43,793 nt of DNA from Bacteroidetes bacterium GWF2_35_48. GTDB lineage: Bacteria; Bacteroidota; Bacteroidia; Bacteroidales; GWF2-35-48. The notes beneath the pieces were generated by a model, which worked only from the letters and a program-made list of their open reading frames with translations, did not search any database and had not been told where the DNA came from. The translations under genes and the position numbers were made by a program. The stretch spans positions 1 through 43,793 of the forward strand of contig MEOG01000013.1 of the NCBI GenBank assembly GCA_001769125.1, written 5' to 3'. This document shows, piece after piece, positions 33,901 to 41,643 of the stretch (its first letter is position 1; each line of letters begins with the position of its first letter).

Positions 33901-34147
33901 ATTGCAAAAAGGAGATATCATTTATTTAATAAGTGATGGCTATCAAGATCAATTTGGAGGCTCCTTGTCCGATAAAGGAAAAAAATTCAGGACAAAGCAA
34001 TTAATACAGGTTCTTGAAAAAAGATGTTCTCTTTCAATGGAATTACAGAAACAGGCACTTGATGCAACAATGCACCAATGGATGTTCGGACACGGATTCA
34101 GGCACGAACAGACCGATGACATTACTGTTGTTGGAATACGAATTTAG
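30905..34147 (+). CDS. Sensor with beta-propeller and SpoIIE-type phosphatase
   Basis: 1080 aa. Signal peptide (1-19, cut before Gln). Two-component-regulator propeller repeats (about 25-640; for example GLPSNEVFQVYQDSKGFIWA and GLPTNEVNDIVIQDSIVWIA) form periplasmic beta propellers. A Y_Y_Y domain follows (about 655-725; YKMQGLSDEWI), then one membrane helix (about 733-750), a coiled coil (about 755-815) and a SpoIIE PP2C-like serine phosphatase (about 835-1080). Metal-binding residues are in SGDFYF, ADCTGHGVPGGFMSM, DGMDISF, SDGYQDQFGG and QTDDITVVG. It senses an outside ligand and dephosphorylates a cytoplasmic target, probably an STAS-type protein. A palindrome at 33795-33814 sits inside the phosphatase domain. 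Confidence 0.92.
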   Translation: MTKVFVFIVLFLFPAIFFAQSPVFRNYSTRNGLPSNEVFQVYQDSKGFIWACTNSGVSKFDGYKFRNFDRSSGLPDNVVFNIYEDYSGKIWFLPLSNKLSYFFKDSIFQYPFNDTLTKIIKGTKPMVKNSFFVSEKGVVSFGIRSSGFFEISPNGTYKISFTDSLESNYLFNKSGKVIYVSTVSKNMSLRYYLNDRYCPIDSLCWKTTGAFPLTVLMKNGHVLFAADNEVLEIIDGKSVKRHSIFATVIWLYVDKHGGVWIGTSKNGVKYYKNGNLNSKPEHYFKSLSVTGIICDTEGGVWLSTLEEGLFYTSGLEFKTFTMDDGLAAKKITCLSVDQNNNLLAGTAVSVIHQFMKNSNIKTILMKESKDLYINCFLQIDKTIYYGSNKFIGSIDNKILQDDKREAVLSYIDTNKTSALCLLSGDSNEIWIGGSWVFGKTCRTFSKCKTEYFHRSIRCLALEKNDKGAVYIGTPNGLMIYKDGKFIEGNTLNPVFNERISKIINLDNGIFAFGTKGAGLLLLDEKRLLLKKISSKDGLTGNTITALYREGNELWIGTESGLNKMIIPLFTDTVYRIEKYTIETGLPTNEVNDIVIQDSIVWIASNSGVTRFNRYNVSRVFPAPPVYLLGFTVNQKKTALKNSYELTYDQNFLVFDFVGLSYRNAGNLTYKYKMQGLSDEWIRTSVSQVMFPFLPHGEYIFTLIALNNEGLESPNPLTIHITILPPFWKTKWFMAIVLLLIAACIYAYIKMREKKLIAEKLKLENLVIERTKEVVMQNEEISIQKEEILAQRDELQLQKDIVEEKNRDITSSIEYAHRIQQAVLPSDDFLKNTFAAVGLQDFFILFKPKDIVSGDFYFIERRKEMLLIAVADCTGHGVPGGFMSMLGISFLHEIIAREEVFSAAHVLDELRKSVITSLQQEPNIENTFSREMKIRDGMDISFVALNTKTLELQFAGANNPIYIVPLRHGAMPQLLNEIRPDKQPIGIYENMKPFTNNVLQLQKGDIIYLISDGYQDQFGGSLSDKGKKFRTKQLIQVLEKRCSLSMELQKQALDATMHQWMFGHGFRHEQTDDITVVGIRI
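33795..33814. repeat. 20-bp perfect palindrome within coding sequence
   Basis: CATTGCGCCATGGCGCAATG, encoding the stretch LRHGAMP of the phosphatase domain in a surface loop between two strands. Its CCATGG centre and GC-rich arms resemble intergenic palindromic repeats and stand out from the AT-rich gene. Confidence 0.65.
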
Positions 34148-34309
34148 ATAAAAAAGTTGTTTGCAGAATTCTCTCACTCATTTTAACCTGCAATTTTACT
34201 ATACATCATAAGAGAAATGGTTTTGGATATTTAAGGAAATTGGGCTTAGATATTGAAGTTATGGTTCAGAGTATAGAGATTTTGGAATAATAATTATTAG
34301 TTTTAGTTT

Positions 34310-35752
34310 ATGAAAAATATCTTAACATCAGTACAAGAAAACAAACTTGATAGTAAATCAAGTAACTTATTTGATAAATTAAAATCTCTTGGTTGGATTA
34401 TGTTAATCGCAATTTTTTCTTCAAATTGCGATAATCAGCCAAAAATAAATGAAGAAAATTTAGCAGACAATAAAAATATTTTTTCTACTCCTTTTTCTGA
34501 CATTCAAATTGAGAAAACAATTTACGAGATAAGCAATGCGCAGGATACTGTCTTGTTCTCTAAAAACGGTAGCAAAATAATTATTCCCCAAAATGCTTTT
34601 CTTGATAAAGATGGTAAGATTATTGACAGTCCGGTAAAATTATCTTTTCGTGAATTTACTAATGCATTTGATATTTACCTTGCAGGAATACCAATGCTCT
34701 ATGATAGTGCAGGGATTGAACAGGTTTTTGAAACTGCGGGAATGCTTGAAATTAATGCTTATTCACAGGGGCGTCCGGTTTTTCCAAATCCGAAAAATAA
34801 AATACAGGTTAAAATGAGTAGTTTCCAGAAAGAAAGTAAATATAATGTTTATTATCTTGATACAAATACCGGAAAGTGGGCTTACGCAGGAAAAGATGAT
34901 ATTGAAATTAACGATTACGAAAAAAGCAAAGCATCTTTACCGCAAATCCCTCCCATGCCTAAAAAAGCAACGCAATACTCGTTCAGCATCGGGGATGATA
35001 CCGGAAAATATCCGGAATTAAATGTTTATAAAAATGTTTTATTTGAACCAGTTGATAAAAAAAGGTGCGGGTATAATTCTACAGAAATCAAAATCAAAGA
35101 TTCAGGCAATGGAATTTATGATGTAATTTTTATTGTTGATGCCTATGGCGTTCATAAAGAACAAAGTTGCAGATGTTATCTGGCTTTTAAAGAGGGAGCA
35201 GATTATGATAATGCAATGAAGGTTTATCAAAATAAGTATAAATTTCTTATAGATAAAAGAGATGCCATGAAGAAAGAAATTGAAGAGCAGTGGGAAAAAT
35301 ATTTAGAAGTAAAAAGACAATATAACCAATTAGGATTTTTAGATTTATTCAATAAAAAAGAAGTTGCAAATCTTGAAGGAGAAGAAAAAATTATCAGAAC
35401 ATTGGATATTAGCGGTTTTGGCTTTATTAATTGTGATTTTCCTTCTTCCTATCCTCAAGGCGCAGAAATAATTGCAAAGTATAAGGATGCAAAAGGAAAT
35501 CCGTTAAATTTAAAGAACATAGCCCTAATTGAAAAAGGGAGAAACGCAATATTCCGCTATGAAACAAAAATTAAATTTAATCCGCAACAGGAAAATATTT
35601 TATGGGGAATTACAATTGATAATAAATTGGCATACTTTAAAGCAGAAGATTTCAAAAAAGTTAATCAGACAAATGGAGAATATACCTTTATCATGAACGT
35701 TTCTTCTGTGCCTTTAAAAACCTATGAAGATATTTGTAACGTTTTATTTTAG
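34310..35752 (+). CDS. Predicted lipoprotein, unknown function
   Basis: 480 aa. A hydrophobic segment WIMLIAIFSSNC ends in a likely lipobox Cys (residue 40), so the protein is probably lipidated. The preceding 28 residues are unusually long and polar for a signal peptide, so translation may in fact begin at the Met of IMLIAIF (residue 31), although that leaves very little before the lipobox. Residues 75-180 (SKNGSKIIIPQNAF, KLSFREFTNAFDIYLAGIPM, FETAGMLEIN) look like a beta-sandwich of a kind frequent in large surface proteins of this phylum. A helical charged stretch follows (about 300-345). No promoter seen. No enzyme motif. Confidence 0.75.
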   Translation: MKNILTSVQENKLDSKSSNLFDKLKSLGWIMLIAIFSSNCDNQPKINEENLADNKNIFSTPFSDIQIEKTIYEISNAQDTVLFSKNGSKIIIPQNAFLDKDGKIIDSPVKLSFREFTNAFDIYLAGIPMLYDSAGIEQVFETAGMLEINAYSQGRPVFPNPKNKIQVKMSSFQKESKYNVYYLDTNTGKWAYAGKDDIEINDYEKSKASLPQIPPMPKKATQYSFSIGDDTGKYPELNVYKNVLFEPVDKKRCGYNSTEIKIKDSGNGIYDVIFIVDAYGVHKEQSCRCYLAFKEGADYDNAMKVYQNKYKFLIDKRDAMKKEIEEQWEKYLEVKRQYNQLGFLDLFNKKEVANLEGEEKIIRTLDISGFGFINCDFPSSYPQGAEIIAKYKDAKGNPLNLKNIALIEKGRNAIFRYETKIKFNPQQENILWGITIDNKLAYFKAEDFKKVNQTNGEYTFIMNVSSVPLKTYEDICNVLF

Positions 35753-35837
35753 CAATGAGAATATTGTCTCTGGTATAATCGGATAAGAACCTTAAATGCT
35801 CCTCCTCGGTTCATCCGCAATCAAAAAAAAGTATATT

Positions 35838-35845
35838 TATATTTG
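35838..35845 (+). promoter_or_regulatory. -7 box upstream of second AAA_14 gene
   Basis: TATATTTG, 83 bp before the ATG; no well-spaced -33 element. The same AGTATATTTG-like core occurs before the first AAA_14 gene (6592-6600) and the MNT gene (8010-8018). Confidence 0.4.
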
Positions 35846-35927
35846 AATATGATTTATTTTTCAATAAAAATTTCATTTATAATTGAAAGTTTTATATTAT
35901 TGCCACATAAAATAGAATATACCTTGA

Positions 35928-37151
35928 ATGATAAAACGAGAAAAATACCTTAAGAAAATTAAACCGTTTATAGATAAACCCCTTATTAAAGCTATTACTG
36001 GTATCAGGCGCTGTGGTAAGAGTGTATTGTTGCAACAAATCTGTGACGAATTGCTTGAAAGAGGTGTTAGCACCGGACAAATCATCAGCATTAATAAGGA
36101 ATTATACGAATATGATTTTATAAAAAATTATACAGATTTGCATCGGTATGTTTCTTCAAAACGTGATTTAAACAGTAAAAAAACATACTATGTTTTTGTA
36201 GATGAAGTGCAGGAGATAGATCAATGGGAAAAATGCATCAATTCTTTGTTGGCTGAAAATCATTACGATCTCTATATAAGCGGTTCGAGCGCTCGTTTTC
36301 TGTCGTCCGAATTGGCAACTTTAATATCTGGTCGCTATGTTGAATTTCAGATTTATACATTCAGCTTTTCAGAATTTGTCGAACTTTATATCCAGAAAAA
36401 TACGGAGGGTAAAACAGATAGGGATTTTTTATTCAGTGAATACCAAAAGTATGGAGGCTTTCCGGGACTATTCAGTATAGAATGGGAAGAAATTGTACTA
36501 CGTCAATATTTACAGTCTGTTTTTAATACCATTCTTTTGAAAGATGTTATCACGCGGAACAAAGTTCGTGATGCAGCAATGCTTCAGCGAATTTTATTTT
36601 TTCTGGCAGACAATTGCGGTAATATTACTACGGCAAAAAATATCAGCGACTTCTTAAAATCGCAGAAGATGAAAATTTCGCCGGAAACAGTTCAAAATTA
36701 TATTCAATTTGCCTTGGATGCGTATTTGCTTATACAAAGCAAGCGTTATGATATTAAAGGAAAGCGATTGCTTGAACTGCACGAAAAATATTATATGGGC
36801 GATTTGGGATTACTGTATGCTATGAAAGGATTTGAACCGGATATGATTTCAGCAAGATTAGAAAACATTGTGTTACACGAAATGCTTACCAGAGGATATC
36901 AGGTAAAAGTAGGGAAAAATACACAACGCGAAGTTGATTTTATATGCGAAAAAGGCAATGATAAAATTTATCTTCAGGTTTGCAAATCATTGTATGAAGG
37001 AAATGCCTATGAACGAGAATATAAAGCTTATGAGGGCATAGAAGATTTTTTTCCTAAATACGTTCTTTCATTGGATCAGGGGTTTGATACAGATAAAAAT
37101 GGAATAAAATGGATGAATATCAAAGATTTTTTATTTGAAAACAAAATTTAA
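35928..37151 (+). CDS. AAA_14/DUF4143 ATPase (second copy)
   Basis: 407 aa, same architecture as the protein at 6639 but clearly diverged. Walker A GIRRCGKS (25-32), Walker B YVFVDEV (88-94), sensor GSSARFLSSELA (119-130), LISGRYVEFQIYTFSFSEF (132-150), then DUF4143 (about 185-395). The C-terminal part reads REVDFICEKGNDKIYLQVC, the family's nuclease-like strand pattern with Asp present but Gln where an ExK nuclease would have Glu. ATG at 35928. It is followed after 6 bp by the WG-repeat gene, so the two may be cotranscribed. Role unknown. Confidence 0.9.
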   Translation: MIKREKYLKKIKPFIDKPLIKAITGIRRCGKSVLLQQICDELLERGVSTGQIISINKELYEYDFIKNYTDLHRYVSSKRDLNSKKTYYVFVDEVQEIDQWEKCINSLLAENHYDLYISGSSARFLSSELATLISGRYVEFQIYTFSFSEFVELYIQKNTEGKTDRDFLFSEYQKYGGFPGLFSIEWEEIVLRQYLQSVFNTILLKDVITRNKVRDAAMLQRILFFLADNCGNITTAKNISDFLKSQKMKISPETVQNYIQFALDAYLLIQSKRYDIKGKRLLELHEKYYMGDLGLLYAMKGFEPDMISARLENIVLHEMLTRGYQVKVGKNTQREVDFICEKGNDKIYLQVCKSLYEGNAYEREYKAYEGIEDFFPKYVLSLDQGFDTDKNGIKWMNIKDFLFENKI

Positions 37152-37157
37152 CTCAAC

Positions 37158-38528
37158 ATGAAGATTTCAATAGTATTTACCCTGTTTATTTTTAATATTT
37201 TTTACTCTTTTTCTCAGTCGCTTCCCGACCGTATCCCCTTTTTTAAAGACGGACTCTGGGGTTTTTGCGACACTACGATGAAAGTGGTTGTTCCCTGTAA
37301 ATATTTAAAGGTGCAGCCGTTCAATGGAAATTATGCTGCTGTTCTCGATTCATTTGCGTACTGGGGTTTTATCAACAAAGCAGGTAAAGAGGTTTTGCCT
37401 CCAAAATATGAAGAAGTAGCGGGATTTGTTCATAATTATTGTCGTGTAAAATCGGGTGATAATTATGGTTTTATTGATGCAAAACTCAGAGAACTTGTTC
37501 CTCCTCTTATCCCGCAAATATGTGAAGACATGAATAAAATGCTTTCAGAAAATGGCATTGCGGTTTGCGGAAAATTGGTTTTCGATACAACCGGAAAAAC
37601 AATGGAATTAAAAGAATACGAAGCTACCGGCTATTTTTCAGAAGGACTCCTATGGGTAGAAAAAAACAAAAAAGGCGGCTTTATTGACAGAACCGGAAAA
37701 ATCGTAATACCCATAAATAATCTTGAAGAAGGCGAAACAAAGCCCCTGTTCTCAGAAGGACTCTGCGGTGCTCGTAAAAAAGGAAGCTGGGGATATATTG
37801 ACACAACAGGCAAAGAAGTTATTCCATTTGATGATAAATACGACAGCGGATATCCATTTAATAAAGGCTTTGCTGCTGTTAGCAAAAAATGGAAATGGGG
37901 ATTTATTAATAAAACCGGAAAAGAAATTGTTCCGCTTCAATACGATTTTATTCAGCCCTTTAAAGAAGGTATGGCTATTGCCGTGAAAAACGATAAGTTC
38001 GGATATGTGGATGAAGCAGGCAAAAATGTTATTACCTGCCAATTTCAGAGAGGTACAGATTTCCGTAATGGAAGCGCAATTATCAATCACCTTGCAAAAA
38101 GATATCTGATAGATAAAAAAGGAAAGAAAATTTCTAAAGATTATGAGACAATTTACTTTGTAAATAAAGGTAACTTTTATATGACAGAAAATAAAAGCAA
38201 ACGTTTCGGGGTTATTTCGCATAATGGTAAAGAATTACTGCCAACAAAATACAAAGATGTAACCTGGTACGATTATCAATTAGACATTGGAATTGTGATG
38301 GTTGAAAATATAAAATATGGTCTTATCAATTCTAAAGGAAAATTTATTATTCCTGCCGAATACGATTATCTTGAATATCGTGGCAGTGGCCTTATTTATG
38401 CTGAATTCTATAATCTCGATGGCAAAGGAACAGAAATTAAAAATGTGTATGTTGGCGATAAACTGCAATCCCGCGCCTGGCTCCAGCGTGGCTTTTTCAA
38501 TATAAATGGAAAAAAGTTTTTTGAATAA
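37158..38528 (+). CDS. Secreted WG-repeat protein
   Basis: 456 aa. Signal peptide about 1-20 (cut before Ser or Gln in SFSQS). About ten WG repeats follow, each a three-stranded beta unit of 30-40 residues of the form K-x-G-[YF]-I-[DN]-x-x-G-K-x-[VI]-[IV]-P-x-x-[YF]. Examples are YWGFINKAGKEVLPPKYEEV, GSWGYIDTTGKEVIPFDDKY and KWGFINKTGKEIVPLQYDFI. Exported, possibly periplasmic or surface; molecular role not known. Starts 6 bp after the second AAA_14 gene. Confidence 0.9.
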   Translation: MKISIVFTLFIFNIFYSFSQSLPDRIPFFKDGLWGFCDTTMKVVVPCKYLKVQPFNGNYAAVLDSFAYWGFINKAGKEVLPPKYEEVAGFVHNYCRVKSGDNYGFIDAKLRELVPPLIPQICEDMNKMLSENGIAVCGKLVFDTTGKTMELKEYEATGYFSEGLLWVEKNKKGGFIDRTGKIVIPINNLEEGETKPLFSEGLCGARKKGSWGYIDTTGKEVIPFDDKYDSGYPFNKGFAAVSKKWKWGFINKTGKEIVPLQYDFIQPFKEGMAIAVKNDKFGYVDEAGKNVITCQFQRGTDFRNGSAIINHLAKRYLIDKKGKKISKDYETIYFVNKGNFYMTENKSKRFGVISHNGKELLPTKYKDVTWYDYQLDIGIVMVENIKYGLINSKGKFIIPAEYDYLEYRGSGLIYAEFYNLDGKGTEIKNVYVGDKLQSRAWLQRGFFNINGKKFFE

Positions 38529-38598
38529 TCCTATTTATAAGTAGTTTTTGTAATTTTGACATACGATTGCAAATTTACACAAAGAATAAAATGATTAT

Positions 38599-39028
38599 GC
38601 CACAGATTATTTAAATCTGTGATAACCTGCCTTGTCGGCAGCTACCGTGTGGACACAAATCGTTTTATTATAATACGCTCGCATCCGCCTTAGCAGATAA
38701 AAATGCGTTTAAGATGACCCTTGAGAGCTTATCCCGCTTGGGGGATTTACCTGATTGCCTTGCCTGATTGAGCAAGTGAATCGGCTGGCAGGTGAATAAC
38801 CCCGAGCTTTAGCTCGGGGGTTCTAAAACAAATGTAAATTAAAGATTTTGGCGGAAAATTTGCTACATCACAGAGTTTATTTTGTACAAATTAATGCTTG
38901 CAAATTTTGTGACAAAATCACAACATTGTATTGTACGAGAAGACAGGAGTTTTTAATAAACTTTCTCTCTTCTCAAAGATGTGTCCACACGGTAGCTTAT
39001 CGGCAGACAGGTCCGTGTAATCTGTGGC
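38599..39028. mobile_element. MITE-like element with terminal inverted repeats
   Basis: 430 bp without a gene. Ends are perfect 11-bp inverse complements, GCCACAGATTA (38599-38609) and TAATCTGTGGC (39018-39028). A second, 18-bp perfect pair lies inside them: AGCTACCGTGTGGACACA (38640-38657) and its complement at 38980-38997; the stretch between the pairs is also partly complementary. The centre carries the GC-rich hairpin CCCCGAGC/GCTCGGGG (38800-38819). No transposase is encoded and no certain target duplication is visible. The whole gene-free gap is 38529-39112. Confidence 0.6.
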
Positions 39029-39112
39029 AAATATTAAAAAAAAGAATTTAAGCATGATGTCAATTGGGGTTTTTAGGTATTTTTACTGATAATCAAAAAG
39101 AATAATTCATTC

Positions 39113-40414
39113 ATGACCTACCAGCAAACCCTCGATTATATTTTCAGTCAGCTTCCCATGTTTCACAGGATTGGAGCGGCTGCATACAAGGCAAATCTTG
39201 ATAACACGCTTGCATTAGATAATTATTTCGGATATCCCCATAAAAAATTTAAAACAATACATGTTGCCGGAACAAACGGTAAAGGCTCTGTTTCTCATAT
39301 ACTGGCATCCGTTCTGCAACACGCGGGTTATAAAACGGGACTCTACACTTCACCACATCTGAAAGATTTCCGCGAACGTATTAAAATCAATGGTGTTACG
39401 ATTTCAGAAAAAAGTGTTACTGAATTTTTCATCAAGCACAAGCCTGTTTTTGAGAAAATAAAACCTTCGTTTTTTGAAATGACCGTTGCGCTTGCCTTTG
39501 ATTATTTTGCACAGCAAAATGTTGATATTGCAGTTATAGAAGTTGGTTTGGGAGGTCGTCTTGACTCCACAAACATTATAACTCCGGAGCTTTCTGTAAT
39601 TACAAATATAAGTTTCGATCATACAGCGCTTTTGGGAAAAACTTTAAAAAAAATTGCAAAAGAAAAAGCAGGCATTATTAAACCGGGAATTCCTGTTGTT
39701 GTTGGAGAAAGTCAGCCGGAAACAAACTCTGTTTTTATTGAAAAATCAAAAAAATTAAAATCAACAATTTTTTTTGCAGACAAAGAATACAAGGCACTTC
39801 TGACCGGAAAAAATTCGGAAAAACAGGTATTGGATATTTTTTCATGTAAAGAAAAAAATAAGATACTATACAAAGAGCTGCAAGCGGGTCTATTGGGTCA
39901 TTATCAGAAACAAAATATTCAAACTGTTTTAAAGAGTATAGACGTTCTTGTTGATATTGGTTACGAGCTGAATAAACAAAATATATATAAAGGAATCAAA
40001 GATGTTGTTACGACTACAGGCTTACTCGGTCGCTGGCAGATACTGGAAAGAAAACCGTGTATGATTTGTGATACAGGTCATAATATCGCAGGAATAAAAA
40101 TGGTTTTAAAACAAATAAAAGAAACCCCGCATAAAAAATTGCATTTTGTTTTTGGCTGCGTGAATGATAAAGATGTAGATGCGATTTTAAAAATTTTACC
40201 CAAAAGAGCGAAGTATTATTTTTGTCGCGCTTTGGTTCCTCGCGCCCTCGATGAAAAAGTTCTCGCTTCCAAAGCAGCATGTTTTGGTTTATCGGGTATT
40301 ATTTTCAACAATGTTCAGGATGCCGTATTAAATGCAAAAAAGAACGCAATGCCCGAAGATTTAATTTTTATCGGAGGCAGTACTTTTGTTGTTGCAGATG
40401 CCTTGAATAGCTAG
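39113..40414 (+). CDS. folC: Bifunctional folylpolyglutamate/dihydrofolate synthase
   Basis: 433-aa Mur-ligase-like enzyme adding Glu to dihydropteroate and to folates, with ATP. The P-loop GTNGKGSVSHIL (53-64) is followed by TGLYTSPHLKDFRERI, the Mg2+/carbamoyl-lysine region EVGLGGRLDSTN (about 144-155), and the C-terminal domain marks ILERKPCMICDTGHN and VFGCVNDKD. ATG at 39113 starts MTYQQTLDYIFSQLPMF, the phylum's usual FolC start. Transcription start not recognised; the upstream MITE-like element ends 84 bp away. Confidence 0.95.
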   Translation: MTYQQTLDYIFSQLPMFHRIGAAAYKANLDNTLALDNYFGYPHKKFKTIHVAGTNGKGSVSHILASVLQHAGYKTGLYTSPHLKDFRERIKINGVTISEKSVTEFFIKHKPVFEKIKPSFFEMTVALAFDYFAQQNVDIAVIEVGLGGRLDSTNIITPELSVITNISFDHTALLGKTLKKIAKEKAGIIKPGIPVVVGESQPETNSVFIEKSKKLKSTIFFADKEYKALLTGKNSEKQVLDIFSCKEKNKILYKELQAGLLGHYQKQNIQTVLKSIDVLVDIGYELNKQNIYKGIKDVVTTTGLLGRWQILERKPCMICDTGHNIAGIKMVLKQIKETPHKKLHFVFGCVNDKDVDAILKILPKRAKYYFCRALVPRALDEKVLASKAACFGLSGIIFNNVQDAVLNAKKNAMPEDLIFIGGSTFVVADALNS

Positions 40415-40443
40415 TGTTGCTGCGAAACGCTGATTTTTATTAG

Positions 40444-40493
40444 GTGCCTGAGCGGAGTCGAAGGCACTCGCTGGCTCGGATTTGTAATCCGAG
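40444..40493. repeat. Two REP-like elements side by side
   Basis: First: GTGCC (40444-40448), core TGAGCGGAGTCGAAG, GGCAC (40463-40467); the core matches 2284-2298 with one change while the stem is different. Second: CTCGGATT (40475-40482), loop TGT, AATCCGAG (40486-40493), arms identical to the element at 22993-23011. They lie in the gap between folC and the polyprenyl synthase. Confidence 0.7.
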
Positions 40494-40609
40494 TCCTTCT
40501 ATACAATACACAAACAGTATTTTTTTTCGCATTTTTACCTGTTTCGTGAAATTTTGTGTTTTTGTGTTTTAGTGGCGTATTCCTTCAAACAAAACATACT
40601 CAAATCAAA

Positions 40610-40640
40610 TTTGCGGATTTCTACATTTATATTACTTTTG
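40610..40640 (+). promoter_or_regulatory. Promoter of polyprenyl synthase gene
   Basis: TTTG (40610-40613), exactly 19 nt, TACTTTTG (40633-40640): full consensus. Start near 40646, leader about 18 nt before the TTG start codon. Confidence 0.75.
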
Positions 40641-40663
40641 ACAAGGTAATAAATTGAATAAAA

Positions 40664-41638
40664 TTGTCAGCAATAGATATCATAAAAGCACCGATTCAGG
40701 AGGAAATGAAAAAGTTTGAACCTTTTTTCAGAGCCTCGATGAAAAGTCCTGTTCCCCTGCTTAACATTATTACGCATTATATTCTTCGCAGAAAAGGAAA
40801 ACAAATGCGTCCGATGTTTGTGTTTTTATCTGCTAAATTAAACGGCGAAATAACAGAAAAAAGTTATCTTGCTGCGGGCTTGATAGAGCTGCTTCATTCG
40901 GCAACTTTGATACACGACGACATTGTGGATGATGCTTATGAGCGCCGTGGTTTCTTTTCTATCAACGCATTATGGAAAAATAAAATTGCAGTTCTGGTGG
41001 GCGATTTCTTTCTGTCAAAAGGCTTGTTGCTGGCAATTGAAAAAAAAGAATTTTCACTTTTAGAAATTGTTTCTGAAGCTGTGCGCGATATGAGCGAAGG
41101 AGAATTATTGCAGATAGAAAAGGCGCGCCGACTGAATATTTCAGAAGATATTTACTTTGAAATTATCAGAAAAAAAACTGCCTCGCTGATGGCTTCCTGC
41201 GCTGCATGTGGTGCTGATTCTGTGGGCGTGGATGCAGAAACAAAAGCAAAAATGAAACAGTTCGGCGAATACGTCGGAATAGCATTTCAGATTAAAGATG
41301 ATATTTTTGATTATAATCCAAATAATTTAACCGGAAAACCTTCGGGAAATGATATAAAAGAGAAAAAACTTACGCTGCCCTTAATTCATGTTTTAAATAA
41401 AGTTGATAAGACGAATCGGAATTTTATAATAAATGTTGTGAAAAAGCAAAACAGCAACAAGAAAAAAGTAAAGGAGGTTATAGACATGGTGGTGCAGAAT
41501 GGGGGAATCGAATATGCTGAAAAAATGATGAATTCGTACCGCGATAAAGCTATTGATCTTTTAATGCAGTTTCCCGATAATGCAGCCAGAAATTCTCTTA
41601 AAGAACTGGTATGCTACACAACAAGCAGAGAAAAATAA
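40664..41638 (+). CDS. Long-chain polyprenyl diphosphate synthase
   Basis: 324-aa trans-isoprenyl transferase that lengthens farnesyl or geranyl diphosphate with IPP, likely for the quinone side chain. First Asp-rich motif DDIVDD (85-90), second DDIFD (212-216), and the KGKQMRP substrate-binding stretch (44-50). The residues just before the first motif (LLHSATLIH) are small, consistent with a long product. Start is TTG at 40664: an in-frame TGA at 40655-40657 excludes earlier starts, the promoter fits, and the next Met (residue 15) would delete the first helix. The AlkD-like gene follows after 5 bp. Confidence 0.92.
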   Translation: MSAIDIIKAPIQEEMKKFEPFFRASMKSPVPLLNIITHYILRRKGKQMRPMFVFLSAKLNGEITEKSYLAAGLIELLHSATLIHDDIVDDAYERRGFFSINALWKNKIAVLVGDFFLSKGLLLAIEKKEFSLLEIVSEAVRDMSEGELLQIEKARRLNISEDIYFEIIRKKTASLMASCAACGADSVGVDAETKAKMKQFGEYVGIAFQIKDDIFDYNPNNLTGKPSGNDIKEKKLTLPLIHVLNKVDKTNRNFIINVVKKQNSNKKKVKEVIDMVVQNGGIEYAEKMMNSYRDKAIDLLMQFPDNAARNSLKELVCYTTSREK

Positions 41639-41643
41639 ACATT

